From NCBI RefSeq assembly GCF_030811115.1, contig NZ_JAUSQK010000001.1, positions 1,488,001 to 1,552,000 on the forward strand: a DNA stretch of 64,000 bases, written 5' to 3'. A program made the translations under genes and the position numbers. This DNA comes from Olsenella profusa DSM 13989 (GTDB taxonomy: Bacteria > Actinomycetota > Coriobacteriia > Coriobacteriales > Atopobiaceae). Of this stretch, positions 17,547 through 26,844 are shown piece by piece. Position 1 is the first letter of the stretch; every line of letters starts with the position of its first letter. The notes beneath the pieces are model-generated. The model was not told where the DNA came from, searched no databases, and worked only from the letters and a program-made list of their open reading frames with translations.

Positions 17547-18581
17547 CTACTGGTAGAGCGAGCCGGTGTTGACAACGGGCTGGGCCTCGGACTCGCCACA
17601 GAGGACCACCATGAGGTTGGATGCCATGACGGCCTTGCGGTCGTCGTCGAAGTCCACGATGCCCTCGTCCGAGAGCTGCGAGAGGGCCATGTCCACCATG
17701 CTCACGGCGCCCTCGACGATCTTCTTGCGCGCGGCGATGATGGCATCGGCCTGCTGGCGGCGGAGCATCGCCTGGGCGATCTCGGGTGCATAGGCCAGGT
17801 GGGTGAGGTGTGCGTCGTCCACGGCGATGCCGGCGATGCCGAGCTTGCGGGAGAGCTCGCGCCTCAGGGAGTCCGACACCTCCTCGATGTTGGAGCGCAG
17901 GGTGATGGTCGTGGCCCTATCGTCGTCCTCCATGTGGTCGTAGGCGTAGATGCTCGCCACATGGCGTAGGGCCGTCTCCACCTGCATAGAGACGTAGCTC
18001 TCATAGTCGTCCACGTTGAAGATGGCCTTGGCGGTGTCGGCCACGTGCCATACCACGACGGTCGCTATCTCGATGGGATTGCCCATCCTGTCGTTGACCT
18101 TGATGCGCTCGCCCTCGTGCGTGCGGGCGCGCAGCGACACCTTGGAGCCGTGCATGTGGCCCTTCGCGGCGGGGATGCCCTTGACGAATGGGGAGGGTGC
18201 GTCGTTGTCGCTCGTGCGCCCCAGGCTGCGCGAGAAGAACGGGTTGGCCCAGTGCAGGCCCTCGTCACGGACGGTTCCCACGTACCTGCCAAAGAGCACG
18301 CAGACCCGCGCCTGTCCGGGCTGTATGGTGAAGAATCCGTTGCACATGACGAGCAGGAGGGCGGTCAGCACAAGAAAGCCCAGGAGCTGTGCCACGCCCA
18401 CGGACGGCAGGGGGGCGTCCTCGTAGGGGAGGCTCGCCACCGTCATGATGAAGCCGACCAGGGTGGCGATCGCCAGCGCGAGGGTGACGAGGGCTACCAG
18501 CAGCATGGCCCACCCGGAGGGAGCCTTGAGCTTGCGCTCGACGTTGTCCGTCTCGGTGGGGGTGCTCTCGATGGTGCTCAT
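17547..18581 (-). CDS. SPFH/Band-7 domain membrane protein
   Basis: The protein has 344 residues. Two N-terminal transmembrane helices (about residues 24-50 and 64-83) are followed by [34 protein letters not shown], the hallmark start of a stomatin/prohibitin/flotillin (SPFH) domain. A helical region with RREL...[43 protein letters not shown] then forms the oligomerising coiled coil. Such proteins build large rings in membranes and organise or protect membrane proteases and transporters. No NfeD protease partner is encoded nearby; instead a ribbon-helix-helix protein follows 12 bases later. GGAAAGGA precedes the ATG. Confidence 0.92.
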   Translation of the reverse strand: MSTIESTPTETDNVERKLKAPSGWAMLLVALVTLALAIATLVGFIMTVASLPYEDAPLPSVGVAQLLGFLVLTALLLVMCNGFFTIQPGQARVCVLFGRYVGTVRDEGLHWANPFFSRSLGRTSDNDAPSPFVKGIPAAKGHMHGSKVSLRARTHEGERIKVNDRMGNPIEIATVVVWHVADTAKAIFNVDDYESYVSMQVETALRHVASIYAYDHMEDDDRATTITLRSNIEEVSDSLRRELSRKLGIAGIAVDDAHLTHLAYAPEIAQAMLRRQQADAIIAARKKIVEGAVSMVDMALSQLSDEGIVDFDDDRKAVMASNLMVVLCGESEAQPVVNTGSLYQ

Positions 18582-18847
18582 GGCGTGTCCTTTCCTCGTG
18601 GGGCCACCTGTCCTTGGAGGCGCGCCGCCCCCCTGGTGCGGCGGGTCCGCGCCGTCTCGTATGTGAGGCCATTATGATATCAGATTGGTTTGTGTGCAAG
18701 GGGATGAGGGGATTGGCAGCGCTTCTGGCCCATATCGTCGGCTGTCCCTTCGCGAGGATGTCATGGGGAGAGTGTGGGCGGTACCCAACGGGGGTGTGCC
18801 AGTCCTACACTGGTGCGCGTGACCTATGAGGCAACCTGAGGAGCGAG

Positions 18848-19558
18848 ATGGCATCTTCCACCAAGGCACGGCAAGGGAGCGGTGTGAGCAGGCCGCTGGT
18901 AGTGGTGGCTCTCTCCATCGTGTGGTCCGTGGTCATGGGCACACTGGGCAAGGGCGACCCCATCATGGCCGTCGTGGGCACCCAGAACGCCCTCCTGCTC
19001 AAGGTGGCGGCAGGCGCGTTCTGGATCTGTGCCCTCTGTGTCCTGTCCTTTGCCGCCTCCTCGCGCACGAGGCTTCTGCCGCGGGGTGCGAGGGGCATCG
19101 TCCTGCTGGTCGTCCTTGGCGTGGTGCTGGGCCTCGAGCCGGGCACGGAGCTCTCGCGCCTCGGCCCTCGGCTTATGGGCGTGGACGTCTCCATGGTCAT
19201 TCCCGGATTGGCGCTGCAGGCGGTGGGCTGGTTCCTCACGCCCTTCCTGACCATGCTCGTGCTCTGGATGGTGACGGAGGCTCTGGGCGATGGCGAGGTC
19301 GATGCCCGGAGCTTCGCATGGCCACGCGCCGTGGGCGTGAGCGTCCTTGCGGGCATCCTTGCCTTCGTACTCGTGCAGGGCGCCAACGCCGCCTTGGGCA
19401 CGACTGACCCGGAGATCCGGACGATGCTGATCAACCGACTCGTATACATGGAGGACATCCCCGATCGCCTGCCCCTGTGGAAGGACATGGCACTGCAGCT
19501 CGCCTCCATCGCAGGGCTCGCGCCCGCATTGCTCGTCTCCGCTCGGCGCGAGGGCTAG
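18848..19558 (+). CDS. conserved membrane protein of unknown function
   Basis: This 236-residue protein has about five to six hydrophobic segments (near residues 16-36, 50-68, 80-95, 112-140, 155-178 and the C-terminal end). I do not recognise its family. GAGGAG lies 4 bases before the ATG. It is followed after 8 bases by mscS and then luxS and mtnN, all on the plus strand, so it probably heads that transcript. Confidence 0.75.
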   Translation: MASSTKARQGSGVSRPLVVVALSIVWSVVMGTLGKGDPIMAVVGTQNALLLKVAAGAFWICALCVLSFAASSRTRLLPRGARGIVLLVVLGVVLGLEPGTELSRLGPRLMGVDVSMVIPGLALQAVGWFLTPFLTMLVLWMVTEALGDGEVDARSFAWPRAVGVSVLAGILAFVLVQGANAALGTTDPEIRTMLINRLVYMEDIPDRLPLWKDMALQLASIAGLAPALLVSARREG

Positions 19559-19566
19559 GGACGCGC

Positions 19567-20382
19567 ATGGATGGGCTGACTCATATGACCATCTTGGGCA
19601 TGACGGCCACCGACCTGCTCAGCCGCATCATCTATCTGGGTGTCGTGGTCATCATCGCCTTGGTTGTGCAGAAGGCGCTTGTGCGGGGCATGCACAGGGC
19701 GTTCGACCGTTCCAATCTGCCATCGGCCACCATCTTCATCAACATCATGCGTGGGATCCTCTGGGCCATTGCGCTGCTCGTGGTCATGCAGCCAGTCTTT
19801 GGTGTGAGTCCCACCGGCTTTGTCGCCGCCCTGGGCGTTGGCTCCGTGGTCATCTCGTTCGGCCTGCAGGCGACGGTCTCCAACATCGTGTCTGGTCTGG
19901 GACTCATGCTGGGCAAGGTCGTGCAGCCGGGCGACGAGGTCACCATTGGCACGTTCACGGGCACCGTGACGGACGTCACCTGGCGTCATACCATCGTGAG
20001 CATGCGCAATGGGACCGAGCAGGTCATTCCCAACTCCGTGCTCAATACGTCGGCCCTGACGCGCCGTACCGCCTGGGATGCCGGGGACTGCGCGCTGACC
20101 CTCTACGTCCGCCGTGACGCCCAGCTGGACGCCGTCGAGGCGGATGTCATCGAGGCGGGCAAGCGCGTGCTTGCCGACACGCTCGACCCCGCCCTTGCCA
20201 CAAGCGTGATCTTTGATCAGATCCGTCCGGACTGTCTGGTGGCCACCGCGCACTTCCACCTGAAGAACGAGCAGATCGTTGCCATTGCACGCGACCTGAT
20301 GGTGCGCGAGCTCGCCAACCGCAGCTGGATGGTCCTCGAGGCCTTCCAGCCCGCTGCGGACCTGCAAAGCAAGGGAGGCTAG
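19567..20382 (+). CDS. small-conductance mechanosensitive channel, MscS family
   Basis: The protein has 271 residues. Two to three N-terminal transmembrane helices precede the pore-lining helix and beta domain: GFVAALGVGSVVISFGLQATVSNIVSG, then LMLGKVVQPGDEVTIGTFTGTV and VIPNSVLNT, which are diagnostic of MscS. It opens when membrane tension rises and releases solutes on osmotic downshock. The start at 19567 gives MDGLTHMTILG; an ATG six codons downstream is possible because neither has a strong ribosome site. luxS begins 3 bases after its stop. Confidence 0.92.
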   Translation: MDGLTHMTILGMTATDLLSRIIYLGVVVIIALVVQKALVRGMHRAFDRSNLPSATIFINIMRGILWAIALLVVMQPVFGVSPTGFVAALGVGSVVISFGLQATVSNIVSGLGLMLGKVVQPGDEVTIGTFTGTVTDVTWRHTIVSMRNGTEQVIPNSVLNTSALTRRTAWDAGDCALTLYVRRDAQLDAVEADVIEAGKRVLADTLDPALATSVIFDQIRPDCLVATAHFHLKNEQIVAIARDLMVRELANRSWMVLEAFQPAADLQSKGG

Positions 20383-20385
20383 AAC

Positions 20386-20868
20386 ATGGAGAAGATCGCC
20401 AGCTTTACCATTGACCACCTGCGCCTGGAACCCGGTGTGTACGTGAGCCGCGTCGACTCGTGGCAAGGAGTGGATGTGACGACCTTCGACCTGCGCCTGA
20501 CGGCACCCAACCGCGAGCCGGTCATGGACACGGCCGCCGTCCATGCCATCGAGCATCTGGGCGCCACCTTCCTGCGCAACGATGCCGAATGGTCCGAGCG
20601 CGTGGTCTACTTTGGCCCCATGGGCTGTCGCACGGGCTTCTATCTGCTTCTCTTTGGTGATGTGGCGCCCCAGGACGTGACGTCGCTCGTCACGCGCCTC
20701 TTTGAGTTCGTTGCGTCCTTCGAGGGCGAGGTGCCGGGCGCCCGTCCACGGGAGTGTGGCAACTGGCACGACAGTGACCTCATGCAGGCCCAATGGTGGG
20801 CGCGTCGCTATCTGTACCATACCCTGCAGGGCATTGACGAGGCGCACATGACCTATCCCACGCGCTGA
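20386..20868 (+). CDS. luxS: S-ribosylhomocysteine lyase LuxS
   Basis: This 160-residue metalloenzyme splits S-ribosylhomocysteine into homocysteine and 4,5-dihydroxy-2,3-pentanedione, the precursor of autoinducer-2. The metal motif HxxEH appears in AVHAIEHLGATFLRN (about residues 50-58). The catalytic Cys lies in GPMGCRTGFY, and the third metal ligand is the Cys of RECGNWHDSDL. The length is normal for the family. AAGGGAGG precedes the ATG, and the gene nearly abuts mscS. The next gene, mtnN, makes its substrate, so the two enzymes catalyse consecutive steps of the activated methyl cycle. Confidence 0.96.
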   Translation: MEKIASFTIDHLRLEPGVYVSRVDSWQGVDVTTFDLRLTAPNREPVMDTAAVHAIEHLGATFLRNDAEWSERVVYFGPMGCRTGFYLLLFGDVAPQDVTSLVTRLFEFVASFEGEVPGARPRECGNWHDSDLMQAQWWARRYLYHTLQGIDEAHMTYPTR

Positions 20869-20893
20869 CGGCGCGCCGTCGAGGAGGACATAC

Positions 20894-21595
20894 ATGAAGA
20901 TTGGCATCATTGGCGCAATGGACGTCGAGGTTTCCTATCTCAAGCGGCAGCTCACGGACACCTCCGTCACCACGCATGGTGGCATGGAGTTCTGCGAGGG
21001 CAGGCTTGAGGGAGTCCCTGCCGTGGTGGTCAAGTGCGGTGTGGGCAAGGTGAACGCAGCCCTCTGCGTGCAGGTGCTCACCGACCTCTTTGGGATCACC
21101 TGCGTCATCAACACGGGCGTGGCTGGTTCGCTGGACTCTGCCATCGGCATCGGAGACATCGTGGTCTCCACCGACGCCGTCGAGCATGACTACGACGTCT
21201 CGCCCCTGGGATACGCCCCAGGTCAGGTTCCTGGCTTTGACGTGCTGGCCTTTCCTGCGGATGGCACGCTGCGCGAGACGGCCATACGGGCGGTCGCGCA
21301 GGCGGCGCCCGACGTGCGCGCGTTCGAGGGGCGCGTGGCCTCGGGGGACCAGTTCATCGCGGGGGGAGACCAACGCGAGCGCATCACCGCAGTCTTCCGG
21401 GCGCGCTGTGCCGAGATGGAGGGTGCCGCCATCGCGCATGCCGCCTACGTGAACGGACTGCCCTTCGTGGTGATTCGTGCCATCAGCGACAGGGCGGACG
21501 GCACCTCCACCATGGACTATGCTGCCTTCGAGAGGGTGGCGGCCCGCCACTGCGCCCAGATCGTGGGATGCATGGTCTCGCTGCTCAAGGCCTAG
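20894..21595 (+). CDS. mtnN: 5'-methylthioadenosine/S-adenosylhomocysteine nucleosidase
   Basis: This 233-residue enzyme hydrolyses SAH to adenine and S-ribosylhomocysteine, and MTA to methylthioribose. Recognisable segments are IGIIGAMDVEVSYLK at the start, VINTGVAGSLDSAIGIGDIVVS, the catalytic/ribose stretch ARCAEMEGAAIAHAA (with Glu of EMEG) and VIRAISDRADG with the catalytic Asp. GAGGAGG lies 7 bases before the ATG. It feeds LuxS encoded 25 bases upstream. The stop is 7 bases from the convergent DegV gene, leaving no room for a conventional terminator between them. Confidence 0.96.
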   Translation: MKIGIIGAMDVEVSYLKRQLTDTSVTTHGGMEFCEGRLEGVPAVVVKCGVGKVNAALCVQVLTDLFGITCVINTGVAGSLDSAIGIGDIVVSTDAVEHDYDVSPLGYAPGQVPGFDVLAFPADGTLRETAIRAVAQAAPDVRAFEGRVASGDQFIAGGDQRERITAVFRARCAEMEGAAIAHAAYVNGLPFVVIRAISDRADGTSTMDYAAFERVAARHCAQIVGCMVSLLKA

Positions 21596-21602
21596 GACGC
21601 CC

Positions 21603-22466
21603 CTAGAGGCCCTGAACGCCCATGCCCACCAGGTCCGGTCCCGTGTGCACGATGAGGTCGGGCTTGAGGTCGTGATAGAGGAGGCAGTCGATGTGGGCGT
21701 TGACCGCCTTGCGGATGTGCCTCTCGAGCTCCTCGCGCATATGGCGCGTGACCTCGGTGCAACAGATGGCGAGACGTACGTGGGTGAAGCGATTGGCCTT
21801 GAGCGCGACGGACCTCACGAGCGTGCCCAGCGCGCGGTCCCAACCGTGCGCCTTCTTGGCGATCACGTAGGCGCCGTTCTCGTCGCAGGTGAGCACGGGC
21901 TTGATGTTGAGCACGCTTCCCACGCGATAGATGGCGGCGCTGATGCGTCCGCCCTTGTACAGATAGTCGAGGGACTTCACGGCGAAGAAGATGCTGGTCC
22001 GCCGGGCATCCTCCCGCAGGCGGTCCTCGAGCCCCTCGAAGGGGACGCCCCCCTCCACGTATTCCACGGCGCGCATGACCACCATGCCGGCCACCATGCC
22101 GATGTTCCTGGTGTCGAACACCAGGCAGGGGAAGTCATCCATCTGCTCCGCCATCAGCTGCGCCGTCTGATTGGTTGCGGAGAGGGCGCTGGCGATGGTG
22201 ATGATGACGGCGCGCTCGTAGCCGTCACGCTTGGCCTGTCGCAACGTCTCCAGGATCTCGTCCGGCGAGGGGAGGGATGTGGTGGGAACCTCCTCGCCAA
22301 AGCGCCTGATGACCTCATGGCTATCGATGTCGACGCCACTTCTGTAGGTGTCACCATTGGAGTAGTTGATGCGCAGGGGCAGCACGCGCACATCATGCTT
22401 GCGGCAGAACGTGGCTCCCGTGTCCGTGCCGGAGTCGGTGATGATCGCAATGCGCTGCTCGTTCAT
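21603..22466 (-). CDS. DegV family fatty-acid-binding protein
   Basis: This 287-residue cytoplasmic protein resembles DegV/FakB, which bind a fatty acid and can present it to a fatty-acid kinase. The N-terminal signature IAIITDSGTDTG and the lipid-contacting TSLPSPDEI are present. FAVKSLDYLYKGGRISAA and GSVLNIKPVLTCDENG are also diagnostic. GGAGGAACC precedes the ATG at 22466. No fatty-acid kinase gene (FakA) lies nearby, so its pathway role is inferred only from the family. Confidence 0.93.
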   Translation of the reverse strand: MNEQRIAIITDSGTDTGATFCRKHDVRVLPLRINYSNGDTYRSGVDIDSHEVIRRFGEEVPTTSLPSPDEILETLRQAKRDGYERAVIITIASALSATNQTAQLMAEQMDDFPCLVFDTRNIGMVAGMVVMRAVEYVEGGVPFEGLEDRLREDARRTSIFFAVKSLDYLYKGGRISAAIYRVGSVLNIKPVLTCDENGAYVIAKKAHGWDRALGTLVRSVALKANRFTHVRLAICCTEVTRHMREELERHIRKAVNAHIDCLLYHDLKPDLIVHTGPDLVGMGVQGL

Positions 22467-22654
22467 GGTTCCTCCAGGGACGTCCACGCCTGTCTGACCC
22501 ATCATGGCACAGTTGGTCGCAAATGTGATCGGGCCGTATGCGTGTGCCGTGCGACTGGCGCCGCGCAGGTCAGGCGTCAGGAGACCGCTGGAACGGAGGG
22601 TGCGTGTCACGCAGCAGGGTGCGGGCGAACAGGTGGCCGAGTCTGGGGCCGGCG

Positions 22655-22972
22655 CTATTCCACCGTGCCGTACGCGTAGGCCCAGCCATGTGCGGTGATG
22701 ATGGAGTTCATCTGGTCGCAGAGGCGACGGCGCTCGAAGCGTCCGCCTGGCATGAGGTCGATGACCTCGCGGAGGTCATCCGAGAGGTCATCGATGTCCG
22801 CGCGCATGAGCAGGTCGAGCTTGGACACGGTCCTGGCCCCCCTGGGTCCCTCGGCGGCCTCGAACACCTCCTCGATAAGGCGCTGGAGGTCACCATGCTC
22901 GGGGGCCGGCACGTAGGGGGAGGGTGAGGCGCCCATCGATGGCCTGCGCGTGTGATCGTCTTCGTGTCTCAT
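22655..22972 (-). CDS. small conserved acidic protein of unknown function
   Basis: The 105-residue protein is mostly helical in appearance, with a 30-residue polar N-terminus and an acidic core (RADIDDLSDDLREVIDLMPGG). It ends with a compact segment RRRLCDQMNSIITAHGWAYAYGTVE. I do not recognise the family. The start is uncertain: ATG 22972 has a weak ribosome site and an ATG at 23047 would add 25 basic residues. It is divergent from the Tim44-like gene. Codon choice resembles that of the neighbours, which supports it being real. Confidence 0.6.
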   Translation of the reverse strand: MRHEDDHTRRPSMGASPSPYVPAPEHGDLQRLIEEVFEAAEGPRGARTVSKLDLLMRADIDDLSDDLREVIDLMPGGRFERRRLCDQMNSIITAHGWAYAYGTVE

Positions 22973-23130
22973 GTGGTCGATGGTACCCCAGACCCTTCGG
23001 CTCGCCTTCCTCGTCGTCGAACCTTTCGGTGGAAAGGGGCGGGTCATCCACGGGAGCCATGATGTGCCGATGCGTCACTGCGCACGGGCTGATGGTAGGA
23101 TGGTTCCGCATCTCCGTTGATAGGACTCCC

Positions 23131-23937
23131 ATGAAGCGTATCCATGCCCTGTGCGCCCTTGTCACGTCGGTCATCGTCCTCGGCACGCTGCTGGCCCTTG
23201 CTCCCGTGGGTACAGGGTCGACGCATACGATGATGCCGTCGCCCACGATGGCGCTTGCCTCTGCCGGTGGCGGCGGTGCCTCCGGTGGTGGAGGAGGTGG
23301 CGGCGGAAGCTCGAGCGGCTTGAGTGGCACAGGCACCTCGTCCTACGGTGGCTCGTCGGGCCATCCCGTCGCCGACCTCCTCTCCACGCTGGCGCTTCCC
23401 TTCGTGCTTGCGGGAGGGGTCATCGTCTTCACGGCCAAGCTCCATGCGAGGAGGCGGGAGACGCTGCAGGACATACGCCAGGCGGGCAAGGCGGATGCCT
23501 CGTGGAGCTACAAGGAGCTCAAGGGGCGCGTGGAGGAGACGTTCTATGCCCTCCAGGACGGCTGGACCAAAGGCGACCTGAGCGGTTTGGAGCGCTATCT
23601 CTCCGATCGCCTGCTCGAGGAGTGGCAGACGCGTCTGGAGTGGATGAGGGTGCGCCATGAGCACGACGTCCTCAAGCAGATTCGCCTTGACTCCGTCGTG
23701 CCCGTCGAGATGCGTGACGAGGTGGGCCAGGACAGGGACTGCGTCTGGTTCTACATGAAGTCCCACATGGTCGACTACATCGAGGACACCGAGACGGGTG
23801 ACTTCGTGAGGGGCATCACCAGACCGGCCAAGCTCGTCGAATGGTGGCGCTTCACGCGCAAGGACGACGCGTGGGTCCTTGACAGGATCCTCTCCGAGAA
23901 GGATGGTCGCCAGCTGCTGGACGGGAGGCTGATCTGA
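23131..23937 (+). CDS. membrane protein with Tim44-like domain
   Basis: The protein has 268 residues. A signal/first hydrophobic segment (about 5-24) is followed by a glycine/serine-rich linker (about residues 48-80, with a run of nine glycines) and a second transmembrane helix (about 88-107). A C-terminal Tim44-like (NTF2-fold) domain follows: ELKGRVEETFYALQDGWTKGDLSGLERYLSDRL, then HMVDYIED and EWWRFTRKDDAWVLDRIL. Bacterial Tim44-like proteins of this layout are common but mostly uncharacterised. GATAGGA precedes the ATG at 23131. Confidence 0.8.
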   Translation: MKRIHALCALVTSVIVLGTLLALAPVGTGSTHTMMPSPTMALASAGGGGASGGGGGGGGSSSGLSGTGTSSYGGSSGHPVADLLSTLALPFVLAGGVIVFTAKLHARRRETLQDIRQAGKADASWSYKELKGRVEETFYALQDGWTKGDLSGLERYLSDRLLEEWQTRLEWMRVRHEHDVLKQIRLDSVVPVEMRDEVGQDRDCVWFYMKSHMVDYIEDTETGDFVRGITRPAKLVEWWRFTRKDDAWVLDRILSEKDGRQLLDGRLI

Positions 23938-24078
23938 GGCCAGGGGGTCTTGTCTTGCCCTTTCGTGACAAAGGCCGTCTCCGTATGGACTGCCTGCGAG
24001 CGGGCAGTATACTTCCTACACGAGAAGGTGGCGGGCCGCCGCACGATGCGACGGCAGGGGTCAAGCGAGGGGAAGCAC

Positions 24079-25377
24079 ATGGGCATCACCGAGCGGAACG
24101 CGTATGAGGCACTGTCCGATGACGAGCTTGCGCAAAGCATCGCCGACCTTCAGGCGCGGGCGGACGCCATCAAGGCGCAGGGTCTGGCGCTCGACATGGC
24201 GCGGGGCAAGCCCAGCCCCGAGCAGACGGCCCTCTCCCGACCCATGCTCGACGTCCTGAGCTCCTCCTCTCCACTCCACGATGGCGATGCCATCGTGGAC
24301 AACTATGGCACGCCGGAGGGGCTGCCCTCCGCTCGTGCCCTGGCGGGAGAGATGCTGGGCGTGGACGCCAAGAACGTGGTGGTCTCCGGCTCGTCGAGCC
24401 TCAACCTCATGCATGACCTCGTGGCACACGCCTTCACCAACGGCGTGGCGGGGGGGCGACCCTTCTGGCAGCAGGGCGAGGTCACGTGGCTGTGTCCGGC
24501 CCCGGGTTACGACCGGCACTTCCGGGTGACGGAGGACCTGGGCATCACGAACGTGAGCGTGCCCATGCGTGAGGATGGTCCCGACATGGACGTGGTGCAG
24601 GAGCTTGTCGAGGGCGATCCCACCGTCAAGGGCATCTGGTGCGTGCCCAAGTACGCCAATCCCACGGGCATCACCTACTCCGACGAGGTCGTGCGGCGCT
24701 TTGCCGCCCTGCGCCCAGCCGCGCCCGACTTCCGCGTCTACTGGGACAATGCCTATGTAGTGCACTGCTTTGGCGACCAGGACGATCGGCTGCTCAACGT
24801 CTTCGATGCGCTCAGGGATGCCGGCACGCACCGCCTCGTCTATGAGTTTGGCTCGACGGCCAAGGTGACCTTTCCCAGCTCGGGCATCGCCTTCGTTGCC
24901 GCGGACGACGAGGACATCCGGGACATCCGTGCGGCCTTTGCCGTCGAGCGCGTGAGTTCCGAGAAGTTCTCCCAGTTGGCACACGTGCGCTTTCTCAAGG
25001 ACCTTGCTGGCGTGAGGGCGCACATGGCCAAGCATGCCGCCATTGTGGGGCCACGCTTCGCCCTCGTCGAGCAGAGGCTCTCCGAGGGCCTGGGGGAGCT
25101 GGGCGTTGCGAGCTGGACGCATCCGCATGGCGGCTACTTCGTGTCGTTCGAAGGACCGGCGGGATCGGCCAGGCGCATCGTCTCCCTCATGGGCGAGCTG
25201 GGTGTCAAGCTCACGCCGGCCGGCGCCACCTGGCCCTCTGGCAACGATCCCACAGACTCCAACATCCGTATTGCGCCAACCTACCCCTCTCTCGAGGATC
25301 TTGGGGCCGCGCTCGATGTCTTCGTCGTTGCCGTCAAGCTGGTGGCGGCCCAACTCATATGGGAGGCACGCCTCTAG
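24079..25377 (+). CDS. class I PLP-dependent aminotransferase (aspartate aminotransferase-like, subgroup Ic)
   Basis: This 432-residue fold-type I aminotransferase has LDMARGKPSPEQTALSRPML near its start, a hallmark of the actinobacterial aspartate aminotransferase-like subgroup. Other landmarks are SGSSSLNLMHDL, CPAPGYDRHF, VPKYANPTG, DNAYVVHCF and the PLP lysine in STAKVTFPSSG. The substrate-carboxylate Arg is in NIRIAPTYP. The likely reaction is aspartate plus 2-oxoglutarate to oxaloacetate plus glutamate. GAGGGGAAG lies 5 bases before the ATG at 24079. The gene stands alone. Confidence 0.9.
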   Translation: MGITERNAYEALSDDELAQSIADLQARADAIKAQGLALDMARGKPSPEQTALSRPMLDVLSSSSPLHDGDAIVDNYGTPEGLPSARALAGEMLGVDAKNVVVSGSSSLNLMHDLVAHAFTNGVAGGRPFWQQGEVTWLCPAPGYDRHFRVTEDLGITNVSVPMREDGPDMDVVQELVEGDPTVKGIWCVPKYANPTGITYSDEVVRRFAALRPAAPDFRVYWDNAYVVHCFGDQDDRLLNVFDALRDAGTHRLVYEFGSTAKVTFPSSGIAFVAADDEDIRDIRAAFAVERVSSEKFSQLAHVRFLKDLAGVRAHMAKHAAIVGPRFALVEQRLSEGLGELGVASWTHPHGGYFVSFEGPAGSARRIVSLMGELGVKLTPAGATWPSGNDPTDSNIRIAPTYPSLEDLGAALDVFVVAVKLVAAQLIWEARL

Positions 25378-25562
25378 CTGGATGAGTCGATTCTCCTCAT
25401 TCTGAACGCACGCTGATGGCGACTGGCACACCCGCGTTCTTTCTGTAGAATAGATGGGTTACTGCGCAGAGGGCCTTGGCATGCCTAGGCTTTTGCATAC
25501 CTCCTCCTGGTGGCGCGAGGGGTGGATATGGCGCGCCGAGAGCGTGAGAAAGGGTGGTGAGG

Positions 25563-26474
25563 ATGGGAAAGAGGAAGCGCCCCAAGGCAGGGAACGCCGC
25601 GCCCCGCACACGAGGCAGTGCTTCGAGGAAGGGTGCCACGCATGCCAAAGGTACCAACAAACGGGGCCAGAAGGTCTTCAGGCCCACGCTCACCGATCGC
25701 ATGGGTGGGAAGAAGCGGATGCGTGAGATCGTCATCATCCTCTTCGCCGTCCTCATGGGCGTCTCGATGATGACGCCGTCCCTGGCAGGCATCTTTGGCA
25801 ATCGCAACGCCCAGCAGCAGGATCAGCAGGACCAGGACCAGCAGTCCGCTGCCGCCGGCACGGACACGGGCACCGCTTCGGGCATCGCCGCCGTGGACGA
25901 CAGATACCAGCCTCTCGTGAGCGACCTCGAGTCCAAGCTGCGTGATGACCCCACTAATCTGGCGACCCTGCTGGGGCTGGGCAACGACTACATGCAGTGG
26001 GGCTATGAGGCAAGCACCGTCGCAACCACTGACCAGGACAAGCAGCACAGCCAGGACCTGCTGACCACGGCACAGGACTACTACAACCAGTACCTCGCCC
26101 TCAATGATTCCGATGTGGTGCGCGTGCACATCGCCCTCTGCAAGCTCTATGGTGGTGACGCCTCGGGTGCCCAGGCCGACCTCGAGGCGCTCACCCAGAG
26201 CAACCCCGACTTCGGGCTTGCCTGGGCGAACCTCGGCCTCGTGTACGAGCGGGAAGGTGATGCCACCAAGGCCACCGATGCCTACAACAAGGCGAAGGCG
26301 GCGGACCCCGATGACGAGTATGGCGCCAAGAGCTTTGCGGAACAGCGTCTGAAGGCCATCAACGCGCAGAACACCAACGGTGGCACCGGTGGCTCCCCGT
26401 CCGTCACGGGTGGCTCGGGCAAGGGGCTCATGGGCACCTTGACGTCTGGCTCGGGTACCAACGTGGGGTTCTAG
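25563..26474 (+). CDS. membrane-anchored TPR-repeat protein
   Basis: The 303-residue protein begins with a very basic region (about residues 1-50, KRKRPK...RKGATHAKGTNKRGQK). One transmembrane helix (about 53-72) and a Gln/Asp-rich linker follow. Tetratricopeptide-like repeats then run from about residue 105 to 260; the clearest is NPDFGLAWANLGLVYEREGD. The C-terminus is Gly/Ser/Thr-rich. It is probably a scaffold in the envelope with its TPR domain outside. The STAS gene starts 28 bases downstream. An in-frame GTG at 25554 is an alternative start. Confidence 0.8.
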   Translation: MGKRKRPKAGNAAPRTRGSASRKGATHAKGTNKRGQKVFRPTLTDRMGGKKRMREIVIILFAVLMGVSMMTPSLAGIFGNRNAQQQDQQDQDQQSAAAGTDTGTASGIAAVDDRYQPLVSDLESKLRDDPTNLATLLGLGNDYMQWGYEASTVATTDQDKQHSQDLLTTAQDYYNQYLALNDSDVVRVHIALCKLYGGDASGAQADLEALTQSNPDFGLAWANLGLVYEREGDATKATDAYNKAKAADPDDEYGAKSFAEQRLKAINAQNTNGGTGGSPSVTGGSGKGLMGTLTSGSGTNVGF

Positions 26475-26502
26475 ACGTAGCATGCGACTGAATGGAGCAG
26501 TC

Positions 26503-26814
26503 ATGAGCATATCGATATCCAGTACGCCCAAGGACGATGGCATCCTCGTTGCCGTTTCGGGTGAGGTTGACGTCTCCAATGCATCTGATCTTCGCGACGA
26601 GCTGAACAGGGTGCTTGAGGGTCCCTCCGCATCCATCGAGGTCGAACTCTCGCAGGTCAGCTACATCGACTCCACGGGCATTGGCGTGCTCGTGGGTGCC
26701 GCCCATCGTGCGGGCGAGCTCTCGCGCACGTTCAACGTGCTGCATCCCCAGCCCAACGTGTCCCGCGTCTTGGGGCTCTTGGGGGTCTCCAAGGAACTTG
26801 GCGTCATCGAGTAG
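26503..26814 (+). CDS. STAS-domain anti-sigma factor antagonist
   Basis: This 103-residue protein is a single STAS domain of the SpoIIAA/RsbV type. VAVSGEVDVSNASDLRDELN opens the fold and SYIDSTGIGVLVGAAHRA contains the phosphorylatable Ser in DSTGIG. In partner-switching systems the unphosphorylated protein sequesters an anti-sigma kinase. No RsbW-like kinase or sigma factor gene lies within this window. GGAG precedes the ATG at 26503 by 5 bases. Confidence 0.92.
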   Translation: MSISISSTPKDDGILVAVSGEVDVSNASDLRDELNRVLEGPSASIEVELSQVSYIDSTGIGVLVGAAHRAGELSRTFNVLHPQPNVSRVLGLLGVSKELGVIE

Positions 26815-26844
26815 CGACGGGTTCTCATTGCCAGGAGGTACCAC

